From the NCBI GenBank assembly GCA_002286855.1, contig NRSV01000106.1, positions 1 through 64,000 of the forward strand: 64,000 nucleotides of DNA, written 5' to 3'. Shown piece by piece: positions 50,163-59,606 of the stretch. A model generated the notes under the pieces. The model was given only the letters and a program-made list of their open reading frames with translations, was not told the origin of the DNA and did no database searches. The translations under genes were made by a program, and so were the position numbers. Within the stretch, counting starts at the first letter, position 1; each line of letters begins with the position of its first letter. Source of the DNA: Bipolaris cookei (taxonomy: Eukaryota; Ascomycota; Dothideomycetes; Pleosporales; Pleosporaceae).

Positions 50163-50883
50163 AATGAATTGACGTGAGATCGTGCCAGTAGGTTCAGCAG
50201 TGTATCATTGAGGAAACACCTGGTTGACTTATACGTTGAAGATCATTTGCCCAGACTGGGATGAATGCACAGCGATTTACCCATCTGCCGGCATTGTATT
50301 GCCAAGGTATACTCCGCAGGGCACCTGAGTTACACAACCCCACAAGGCAAATACTCTCCGCTCGAGTACAGCCAATGGATGCGAGTACTAGGCGATGCAT
50401 GTCATCTGGACGTAGAGAGGAGTGGATGTAAGAGGATGGTTGCTGTATGGATAGATTATGCGTAGATTCCTGGTTTCTGTATTGTACGCTTAGTTGAGAG
50501 CTATATTGACTTTGTTGTCTCAGTTGCCGAGTGAGTTAGCTGTTCAATATGGCCATGTATGCTTTGTATGCCAAAATAACAGAGGGTTTTCTTTTTCGAT
50601 GCCCGAGGTCTGGAAGTGTTCAGCCGGATGAAGCAGCCAAGAAACGTGGCTGCTTGTGACGACGAAACTCGGTATTAACATTCCGTTCAGCAGGGGAATC
50701 GAGTCAAGATAAGCTCGCAAAGTATGGGGTACGGCAATAGCGGCGTTGAGGATTGTGGGTCGGTCGGTCGTTGAGCGGGGAAATCAAAGCTTGATTTCAT
50801 GGCATGTTGTTTGAGAGCGAGCATTGAGGGACAAAAGGAAGGGAGGTTGGTCCTTCCCACCCCACCATGCATTCTCTTAGACC

Positions 50884-52242
50884 ATGCCGCGCATATCAAC
50901 ATCGCTCATTCGCAAGGCGCGTGCGAAAGATCCTCTTCTTCCCGCTCTTCTCGCACCTTGCCGTGACCTGCAGGCTGCGCAGAACGAGCTGCGATGGCTG
51001 CGCGAACACGTCGAGAAAGTTGGCCAAACACGACGCGCCAGGCCAGACAAGTGGGCCAAGAGAGCTTTGCTGCGCCAATTGGTTCACGAAAGGTCACGAG
51101 GAAAGCCACTCCAGTACATACTGGGCACAGAATACTTCGGTGATTTGGAAATACGATGCAAGCCTGGCGTACTGATTCCAAGGTATGAGAAGTTCACAGT
51201 CTTAACAGCCTTGACTGATTTCTGCGCCAGACCAGACACAGCGGCTTCAGTCACACATCTTGTTAGTCTTCTTCGCAACTCGAAAAATCTTCCACCGGAA
51301 TTGCGTCTTCTTGATCTCTGTACCGGTACCGGTTGTATTCCCCTTCTCTTTCAACATGAATTATTGTCTGCACGCAGCGACATTAACTTGCGCCTTCTCG
51401 GCGTCGACGTGTGTGACAAAGCGCTATCTCTGGCTAAACACAACCTTCAAAGGCTATCTAAGGACCGACAACTCAAGGCTAACGGGCAAACTCATTTTAT
51501 AAAAGCCGACGTACTGATTGACCCGTTTGTGGATGAATACGGACAAGTCCTTCCGTTAAAGATAGCCTTCAACTATGCTTCGCAGCCGGTTTACTGGGAC
51601 ATAGTCATTTCTAATCCACCTTACATCTCACCCTCTGCCTTTTGGAAGACTACAACGCGCTCAGTGCGCTCTTTCGAACCAAAACTTGCGTTAGTGCCAC
51701 CACCCAAGGACAAGCATACAGACACGCAGCAAGGCGATATGTTCTACCCGCATCTGCTCGACATTGCACGAGATGTGGAGGCTAAAGTGGTGCTGCTAGA
51801 GGTTGCTGATATCGAACAAGCGCTACGCGTGGCCAAGATTGCCAGAGACTTGGACACGTTCGATGGCATTGAAATTTGGAGGGAAGATCTTAATACCCCT
51901 ACCGTTGAGACAAGCAAAGATGGCTTTGAGATTGTTGGACAAGGAAATGCCAGGACGATCCTTTGCTGGCGAGGCCAAGGAACATCTTGGCTCGGCAAAA
52001 CCACCACTACTTCTGCCACACCTATAGCAGAGGGTGCAAACCGCTTGTTCAGGGACACCCCAGCTACATCGGTGAATTCTGCCGAAACCCGTTCCCTTAA
52101 GGTAGACACATGTCACTTGAGGCCCCAGTTCGATTCGAGATTTTTCTCGCAGCAGGATCATCAGCCCACTGGCCATTTTCGTAGGCAGATCTTTAAGCAA
52201 AATTGGATAGCTGACAGAAATTTGTTTCCAAAAAAGTTCTGA
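50884..52242 (+). CDS. MTQ1: Protein N5-glutamine methyltransferase, HemK/PrmC family (Mtq1-like)
   Basis: Methylates the Gln of the GGQ motif in mitochondrial release factor. The frame is open from 50884 to 52242, but a 48-nt stop-free intron is present at 51183-51230 (GTATGAG donor, GCGCCAG acceptor, internal CTGAT branch). Removing it restores GVLIPRPDTAAS, the family's PRP[ED]T motif, and leaves 436 aa. Other motifs: GKPLQYILGTEYFGDLEI before it, the SAM-binding LDLCTGTGCIPLL, and the catalytic NPPY at residues 228-231 after splicing. The last 80 or so residues (TSWLGKTTTTSATPIAEGAN onward) are low-complexity, longer than in yeast Mtq1, and could include an unrecognised 3' intron. The spliced model is favoured. 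Confidence 0.87.
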   Translation: MPRISTSLIRKARAKDPLLPALLAPCRDLQAAQNELRWLREHVEKVGQTRRARPDKWAKRALLRQLVHERSRGKPLQYILGTEYFGDLEIRCKPGVLIPRYEKFTVLTALTDFCARPDTAASVTHLVSLLRNSKNLPPELRLLDLCTGTGCIPLLFQHELLSARSDINLRLLGVDVCDKALSLAKHNLQRLSKDRQLKANGQTHFIKADVLIDPFVDEYGQVLPLKIAFNYASQPVYWDIVISNPPYISPSAFWKTTTRSVRSFEPKLALVPPPKDKHTDTQQGDMFYPHLLDIARDVEAKVVLLEVADIEQALRVAKIARDLDTFDGIEIWREDLNTPTVETSKDGFEIVGQGNARTILCWRGQGTSWLGKTTTTSATPIAEGANRLFRDTPATSVNSAETRSLKVDTCHLRPQFDSRFFSQQDHQPTGHFRRQIFKQNWIADRNLFPKKF

Positions 52243-52514
52243 TGCTCAAGAGCATTGTGTGTAAAGGGGCTAGACATGGATTCGCTACTGCATAGCAACA
52301 CAGAGACCATAGGGTTAGTAAGACGATATGTGCAAGATACGGCGACTAGAGATTGGTAAAGAGCTTTGAGAATGCGCAAGAGCCGAGCCTGCCAGAGGAC
52401 CTGGAGGCTGGCGGAGATTGTCAAATTGGTATTACATGGGTAAAATGATATCTGGGCGGCGGCATTTTGGTGGAGAAACATCTTGTCTCGACGAGAACGG
52501 TGAAGCATCAAGAA

Positions 52515-53323
52515 TCACTTGGCCTTCTTTGCTTGAGTCTGGAACAGCTGTCGCTTTCTCCTGTCCTCCCACCGTGCCCAGCCAGAATCGACCAAGTCCT
52601 CCTGAATGACGAGGTCTCTGACACGGAGTACCCTCAAAAGCCACGTATCGAGTGCCCACTCAATCCAACCCGCCCTCCGCAGGTAGGTCGTGAATGCGAA
52701 CCACGCCAGAGCAAAAGTGGCGCCGGCGGCACAGCCAACAGTGACCTGCTTGGGGGTGTGGTAGCTCAAGTATATACGACTGACGGCTACAGCAGCGGCG
52801 CCAAGCAAGGCGAGGAGCGAGAGAATGATGCGGCCACCCAAGGAGAAGGGAGTGTGGGTTTCGGTAGGATGCGGAACATGACGGAAGATGAGGAAGAGGG
52901 CGAGGGTGACGGAGAAGAAGGAGACAAACTGGGCATGTGACGAGGGCATTCCATAGCCTTTGCTATGCATTTCTGGTTGTGTAGCCGTTAGTACAGGGTG
53001 CTATTTGGGTTGTTGGACTGGAGTCGTGTGGTCGTACGCCTCGGTCGCTCTTCCTTAATGTATCTCTTAAGCACCCAATTCAGGGCCTCGCACGTCATTT
53101 GGCCGGCAAACATGAGGAATATCTCAATCTCGCGGTTCGACCATATCAGCGTCGCATATACGACGCACAGGGCCTGGGGGACGAGAGCCAGCCATGCGCA
53201 CACCCACGAGACGCGGTCGGCCGGGTTCTGCGAGCGTCAGCAGCGTGCGGGCAGTGGCTGTGTGGATGTACCAACATAGTACACATGTGTGAGGGAGAGC
53301 GAGGCAAGTGGAGGGCCGTCCAT
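52515..53323 (-). CDS. CAX4: Dolichyl-diphosphatase Cax4-like (PAP2 superfamily)
   Basis: Three exons (53323-53276, 53227-53038, 52972-52515) encode 231 aa. It starts MDGPPLASLSLTHVYYNPAD. Membrane helices include VSWVCAWLALVPQALCVVYA and LGGRIILSLLALLGAAAVAV. The three PAP2 phosphatase motifs are present: K-R-Y-I-K-E-E-R-P (motif 1), YGMPSSHAQF (motif 2) and SRIYLSYHTPKQV (motif 3, catalytic His). The enzyme cleaves dolichyl diphosphate in the ER lumen so the carrier is reused for N-glycan assembly. This is functionally linked to the glucosidase I gene elsewhere in the window. It is divergent from ITT1 with 275 bp between starts. Confidence 0.88.
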
Positions 53324-53598
53324 AATGCAGCGGCAGTGTGAGTAACGACGACAGACGCTGGGTGATGGTGGCGCATGCACATGCCCGGCGACGCCCTGCT
53401 AGACTTGGCGTGGAGTGGGCAAGGTACGCCACGCCCCGCCCATCGCGGCTCTCACTGTCAATTGACTCTGCGACGTATGGATGCATCTAGTATCTGATAC
53501 CTGTCCGTTCTTCTCCCCCTTCACCATGGGCCTCTTCAAGGCCTCTTTTTCCTTCATGCGCTATCGATAGCTGCCGCCGCCGCCACCACCCATTCGTC

Positions 53599-55118
53599 AT
53601 GTCAACCCACCGTTCTCCCCGCGTCCGCGACACCAACTCGCCCAACGCCACCCTCATGGCCGAAGCCACTCTGTACGATGAGCGCGCCGAAGAGCTCATC
53701 ACCCTGCAGTCAATCTACCCAGAGCTAGTCATTCAAGAAAACAGCCCTTACCAAGCCACTCTCCAACTGCTCATCGCCCCGACCAAGCCCATTCCCACGA
53801 CCTTCGAGCCTTCGCAGCATGTCGAGCGACTTGCCTACCTCCCGCCCTTACGCCTCGATATTTCCTTACCAGAAGGATACCCCGCCCAAGTTCCACCTGT
53901 CGTGAAGCCCTCAACTTCACCGTCATGGCTACCCGAGGGCATCCAGGCTGCATTATCCGCTGAAGCGCAATCGCTATGGCATGATTATGGGGGAGATACC
54001 GTCTTGTTTGCCTACATAAGCTCCTTGCAGGAGCAGGCCGAGACTGTCTTTGGTCTGCAAGGACTCACCCTTCCCTCGAGCATTCAAAAGCACATGGTAG
54101 ACTATGCTTGGCACATGAAGAAAGAGGTATTCGACAAGGAAACTTTCGACTGCCAAGTGTGCTTGGAACCCAAGAAGGGGTCTGCCTGTTATCGTATGGC
54201 TCGCTGTAGTCACGTCTTCTGCATCGCCTGTCTACAGGACTACTACAACAATTGTATCAACGAAGGCCATGTCCACAACGTCAAGTGCATGTCCATCGAG
54301 TGCGGTAGTAGCGCTAAAAAGAAGGATCGACTCTTGTCCCCAAAGGAACTATTACAGATACCCATATCAAGGAGCCAGGTTGAACGCTACGCCAAGCTCA
54401 AGCGCAAGAAGAAGATTGAATCGGACCCGACCATTGTCTTTTGCCCTCGATCATGGTGCCAGGGCGCCATGCGTACGGACAAATATCCCAAAATTACCGA
54501 TATCGGTCAAATGGACGACTCTGACTCGGAACCCGACGAGACTCCAGAGATCTTGATAAGCGCCGATACTGGACCCGAAAAGCGCCGCGTGGGCATGAGG
54601 GGCATGGAAAGACTGCAAGTCTGTGAAGACTGCAACCTTGCCTTCTGCGTTGTCTGCCTTGCTTCTTGGCATGGAGACTTTGTGCGCTGTGAGCCTCGAG
54701 ATGCCACTCAGCTCACCGAGGAGGACCAAGCATCACTCAACTTTATTGCAAGAAACACAACACCATGTCCGTATTGCTCTGTGCCTTGCCAGAAATCTGT
54801 AAGTAGCCTCTACCTTCCTACGCCTACAGCGCCCCCTGCTGACACATATCAAAGTACGGATGCAATCACATCACATGCGCTCAGTGCAAGACGCACTTCT
54901 GCTACCTTTGCAGTGCCTGGCTCAATCCAGATCACCCATATGCCCACTTCAACGATCCAAAGTTTAAAGATTGTTTCCAGCGCCTCATGGATGGAGCTGA
55001 AGGTGACATGAATAATGGCGAGGTTCAATTCGGTGGACGGCGGGGTGCAGAGCAGCTCGCCGATTTTTGGGAGCAAGAAGCTTTACGTATCCAGATGGAT
55101 GAATTCGACGATACATGA
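53599..55118 (+). CDS. RWD/RING-between-RING E3 ubiquitin ligase (Itt1/RNF14-like)
   Basis: Two exons (53599-54798, 54855-55118) encode 487 aa. The order is an RWD domain (about 25-155, with LQSIYPELVIQE and the YPAQVPPV turn) and RING1 (CQVCLEPKKGSACYRMARCS and HVFCIACLQDYY, from residue 185). The IBR follows (VCEDCNLAFCVVCLASWHGD), then RING2 (CPYCSVPCQKSYGCNHITCA, then CKTHFCYLCS). The RING2 Cys in YGCNH (Cys403) is at the position of the catalytic Cys that carries ubiquitin as thioester in RBR ligases. The single intron falls immediately before this site and splicing is needed to make RING2. It contains TAA-free but frame-shifting sequence, so an unspliced mRNA would lose activity. Yeast ITT1 is implicated in translation termination and human RNF14 in resolving stalled ribosomes. 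Confidence 0.9.
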
Positions 55119-55230
55119 TATCATTCATGAGTGCTGCGTATATAACATAACACCATTCAAACATCAATATCAGATCCGTGAACCTTGCAACCTTTCCCAG
55201 TATTCTTCCTTTTTTTATTTCTCATATTCA

Positions 55231-56687
55231 TCATGGTAATGAGACTGCCCTCCGACCCCGATCTTGTATAGCTCTTGGCTGTGTGACGCTGGAAGAGTCT
55301 TCAGTCTTCTCAAAGTCTCCTCGCCAACTTGAAAACTCGACCTTCTTCCTCACCAACCCATCCAACCTCTCGCAAACATCCGCATAAACCAACTCGACGC
55401 GTTTCTCCATCTCATCCACCATGTCCGCCGTGCTCTCTTTAAACTCAGCCAGCTTATCGTCAAATACACGGTTCAGCTCCATGATACTATCTTCTTTGAT
55501 CACGACCACATCAAGTTTCTGCTCCTCGAGTATCTCGTGAAACTCATCATCAGCCGCGCTGTGAAGTTGCGATGCATGGTCGAGCGTCTGGGCGTATATT
55601 TCTTCAAGTTGAGCTTCGAGGCGAGCGGTTGTGTGGGCATTTAGCAAGTTGCCGAGTGAGTATGTCGGTCTTAGCTTTGGCTTTGGAGATGACCGATAGA
55701 GTGACGGTGAAAGTGATGGGGGTGATGATGAGCAAGGGGCGGCAAGCACACGTGGGAGCATATCTGGTAGTATCGTCTGGAGCATTTGCGGAAGCAACGT
55801 TTCCAGTGTGTTCTTGATGGCATCTTGGAAATCAGGCGCGCTGCTGATGGGAGAGGGCGAACGTAGTTTGGGACTTGGCGCTAACACTGATACCGTCGAC
55901 GCCTTTTCGGTCGGTGATGATACCAGGCATGACGTAGGCGAAAGCAGCGCACGCTTTAAAGATGGTTCAGGTGATGGGCTAGTTGTGACTATACATGCAT
56001 CTTAACGAGAAGTCGAAAGGGGGTCCAGACAAGAACAAACTTACCTTGTCTTGGACGTTTCTTGGACGCTTCGATATACGGGGGAGGAGCTTCGGACGCG
56101 ACATCATCTACTGGACCCAAGACAGACCAGTCTGCTAGCCTGAATTGTCTTGCCGAGGACGGATCGACCGGTATCCCAGTCAGCTGTTCCGGATGTCTGA
56201 TTAGGCGATCGAATCGAGCATGATGGTCCTTGTGTAGCCAGTTCCAATCAAACAAGACATATACTTGAGTGGCACTGGCAAGCTTAACGAACTGAGCAAA
56301 GGCGGCGCCGAACCCATCCTTAGGCATTATTGGGCCGGGAGACGGAGGACACCAGACAGGGCAAGGTGCCTTGAGGGTCAAAGACAACATTTTCAAATGG
56401 GCGTTTCCCTGCCGAGCAATATCATGCAGCCGGTCCTGTGGAAGGCTTGTGGGCGGGGACTGGACCGAAGTGTTGCCGGGCACCAAATTGTCAGCATTGT
56501 AAAGGAGGATGAAGGTTTGCCTGTCGTCAAATCCTTGGATGGGCAGTGAGTATTGCAAAGAGATAGTGGCTTGCATGCGAGCCTCGAGATATTTGACGGC
56601 TAAGCAACATGGCCATTGTGATGCAGCATCAGACGCGAGAGAAGCCAGTACTAGAATGCCGCTTTTGCGGACGAGGTTGTAGATCAT
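55231..56687 (-). CDS. conserved-looking hypothetical protein with coiled coil
   Basis: Two exons (56687-56045, 55988-55231) encode 466 aa. No family was recognised. The N-terminal 180 residues look globular (MIYNLVRKSGILVLASLASD, VYVLFDWNWLHKDHHARFDR). A Ser/Pro-rich middle follows (LAPSPKLRSPSPISSAP). The C-terminal part (about 330-440) is helical and strongly charged, probably coiled coil (ARLEAQLEEIYAQTLDHASQ, DDKLAEFKESTADMVDEMEK). It has no signal peptide or membrane segment. The intron carries GTAAGT and GTATAG ends and the phases match. It is convergent with ITT1 at 112 bp. The layout suggests a nuclear or scaffold protein, but this is inference. Confidence 0.7.
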
Positions 56688-58168
56688 TATTTATTAACTG
56701 CTCTATACTCTAACAAGACTCACCGAAAAAGAGTGGTATCCCTTTTTTCCCCTAAAATGTTGTAGGGAAGAGGAACCCACCCACCCGGGCTTTGGATGCA
56801 CAGATGGCAATGAGCAGCCCTGACTCTGTTGTGGAAGCCCACCCCAGCCACCTCGTGAACCGCTGACCACGCCGTGTTCACACTACTCGCGCCAGTCTGA
56901 ATATCACCCCAATGAAAGCTGAACAGCCAGCGCGTAGGCTATGAAGCCGACGACACTGTACGAACCACGTCAAAGGCCTTGTGAAATTCGCAAGGATGGT
57001 GTATTGAGGCTAAGCTACGAGAAGACGAAGACAACAATGGGCAGACGGCTGACGGGGTGTGCGCTGGAGATTCGCCGTTTGTAGATATCGAAGGAATGCG
57101 TGTCGTGGAGGCCGACGGTATATGTGCAGGTGGTGCGTATGATGAGGTGGTGAGGTGGTTGTGGTGGTGTTGGTGATGAAGAAGAGGTAGGGAGGGGGCG
57201 GTAGGAGCCTAATGACTGCGAGCGCAAGCGCGTTCAAAAACCACGCTAACCCTATATGGGCTAGTCGCAACCTGCGCCATATCTACGCTCCTTAGCCTAC
57301 CACCTACCATCCTGGTAAGTCTAGCGGCCTGTGTGTGTGTATGTATGTATGTAGGTATTGGAAATAGCACTTTCTCGAAAACGCTTAAGTGAGGTGCCAT
57401 TACATCCCCAAGAAGCAGCCAAGCAAGGAGATAAGACAAACAGGCTCATGCGCAGGCACTGGTTTGTCTACTTTGTTGTTAGTCTGTAAGAATTGGGTCA
57501 CTGGATGTTTGCTCCTGTCCGAGAGTTCTTAATCTTCACTATAGGGGGAAAATCCCGACTCTAATCCCGAAGTAACAATTGCTAAATTGACTACACAGCC
57601 TCTTCCCTACACGGCCAAATAACTTCACTCGTGTGAACAGAACTGCCTAGCCATCAAGGTTAGGCTCTTTGGAAATGGGAAAGGTGCAGGCAAAGAAAGA
57701 CAACCTAAAGTATCCACAAGTGGTGATGTTTTTCACTGAGCGATCAGCAAAACCAAGGAACCCCAAGCATAATATAATAAACAACACCGTCTGCGAAAAC
57801 ACAGTAGCTGTGTCACAGAGCTAGAAGTGCTAGGCTCTATCAGCCTGCGAGGACGCAGTAAGCTTAAGTATCAGCCATGCGAGCAACAAGCCAAGCTTGT
57901 TGTCTTGTGCCTGCCTTTTTGGCTGAGTGGTTGGTGCGTATGGCTGCGTGCTTGGCTCCTCTAGGAGCCCGCCCTCACAAGCTGCTGTTGTGCAAGTACA
58001 GGATATCTTGTTAAAAGGAAATTATAGTGGTCGCTCCACTTCAAAAGTTCAGTCATTTCCCCGTTATCTATCCCCACCAAAGCAAACAGACACTACCACA
58101 TAATCACCTAATTACCCAACTGCTTGTCGCTCTTTCTATGCCACTAAACAATTGATCAATCCTTCACC
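56688..58168. other. intergenic, no gene recognised
   Basis: Head-to-head promoter space between the coiled-coil gene and the small secreted protein gene. It contains (GT)n/(GTAT)n near 57330-57355. An A-box-like TGGCTGAGTGGTTGG occurs at about 57912 without a B box, so no tRNA is called. Confidence 0.45.
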
Positions 58169-58510
58169 ATGCGTTTCGCATTTTTCACCGTTCTTCTGGC
58201 TACTGCCGTTGTCAATGCCAACCCCGTCCGTGAAAATCTCGAGGACGTTGCCACCAGCGCAGAAGATGTACTGGCAAAGGCTGCAGCAACCACACCTGAG
58301 CTTGTGAGCCGTAAAGACTGGGTAAGAGTGTCACCAAGCACATCATTCTTTCACTACTTTCTAACAAGTTTTCTGATAGCTTTGCGACCCCGTGCTTCAG
58401 AGCTGTGGCACTGGTGACCCCAGCGTCGCTCATTATTGCCGACCCGTACGTTATTCTTTCATTGATGTATCCTACATACATCATGCTTACCGTGGCTTTA
58501 GAACTGGTAA
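58169..58510 (+). CDS. small secreted protein
   Basis: Three exons (58169-58321, 58380-58445, 58502-58510) give 75 aa, all introns in phase 0. The signal peptide is MRFAFFTVLLATAVVNA, with cleavage expected before NPVREN. A short helical pro-like segment follows (EDVATSAEDVLAKAAATTPE), then a Cys-containing tail (LCDPVLQSCGTG, AHYCRPNW). Only three cysteines remain after processing, so one may be unpaired or the last exon may differ. The product resembles many lineage-specific secreted proteins of plant-associated fungi, some of which act as effectors. No homologue is recognised. A hAT transposon remnant begins about 180 bp downstream. Confidence 0.65.
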
Positions 58511-58693
58511 CGGCGACGTGTGCGTTTGAGCATGTGTAAGCAGTGTGATTACAAGGGTTAGTATAAGTAACCTGTCTGACTGCTCATTAATCTCGAGTAA
58601 AACTCGGCTTTAGTACGCTCCATACACTCCTTATAGTCTTATCTTCAAGTGCGCATTTTGAATTACCATCGCACGCGCATTTGGCAGTGATGT

Positions 58694-59606
58694 CAACAAT
58701 TAAGCTGAATCAAGCTGGAGCTTGGCTTGTCTTAACTTGGTAGAAAAAAGCAAAATCGTCGGCTTGACTTGACCTGATTCAGCTTGATCTATCTATCAAG
58801 CTAGACTGATTGTTAAACTTTGTAAGCCCAGAAGTACCATGTATAGTCACGTGATTACTCAGTGACTAATAACGCTGTATTTAAACTTGCTCCTATCATC
58901 ATACACATCAGAATACACAATACTTCACACACTCAACTGCTTATAAACTTGATGAGCTTGATAACTAGTTTTAGCGTTTTTTTCTGAAGTTATCTAAGTA
59001 GGTGATACTAGCTATATTACGACTATTCTTGGTGTTGAATCTCGCCATCGCCGTCGATATTGGCGTCCCATTTGCTCAGCCCATACAACGCTTCTATACT
59101 ATCATCAGTTATAGTTGCCTTTGAGCTAATATTGTCGTTGCCTAAACCAGTTTTCCGCCACCGCCGTACGCACTGTATCGCCGCCAGAAGCTGTAGTTGT
59201 ATACCTTGTCGGCGAGGCACTAATAGATCCCCAAGCTCACTAAACATGCGCTCGCACTCGCAGCTTGACGCTGGTATCGAGAATACGTTTAGAGCAAGTC
59301 TTTTAAGACGTGAGTAACGTTCCCGCATAAATAGCCAGTATTTTGTGGGGTTATTGGCGTATTCAGTGCCCCTCTCGACGCGCGGCTCGCACTGTTTCCA
59401 TCGGTCGAACTCATTGTCTACTACAACTGCCCAAACTCAGCACAAAAAAAAGCACCGCGATATCGCTTATACTGCAAAACTAATGGCCTCACTGTTTGCG
59501 TACGGCCCTATCAAGCTCAGCTTGATGAGCTTGATGAGCTTGACTCAGCTTGACTCGACTTGGCTTGAATCAGCTTGATCCTCGAGTCAATCCAGTTCGA
59601 TTGTTG
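58694..59606. mobile_element. hAT transposon remnant with imperfect terminal repeats
   Basis: Bounded by CAACAAT (58694-58700) and its complement ATTGTTG (59600-59606), each followed inward by related sequence. Both ends are filled with CAAGCT/AGCTTGA units, including an 8-bp inverted repeat at 58781-58802 (AGCTTGAT, 6-nt loop, ATCAAGCT). The interior codes on - for the C-terminal part of a hAT transposase. No 8-bp target duplication was found, so the boundaries are tentative. Confidence 0.6.
59023..59440 (-). pseudogene. hAT transposase C-terminal fragment
   Basis: The open frame covers about 135 codons and reads VVVDNEFDRWKQCEPRVERG, then YWLFMRERYSRLKRLALNVF and SIPASSCECERMFSELGDLL. The block P-A-S-S-x-x-x-E-R-x-F-S is the signature of the hAT family C-terminal dimerisation region. 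A stop codon lies just upstream, at about 59440, and the catalytic N-terminal and central domains are missing, so it is inactive. Confidence 0.85.

Noticed and set aside
50896..51181. antisense frames within MTQ1 exon 1
   Set aside because: Opposite a gene with clear HemK motifs; no independent support.
57905..57985. tRNA-Ser/Leu A-box-like TGGCTGAGTGGTTGG
   Set aside because: No B box (GGTTCRANNCC) and no cloverleaf could be drawn.
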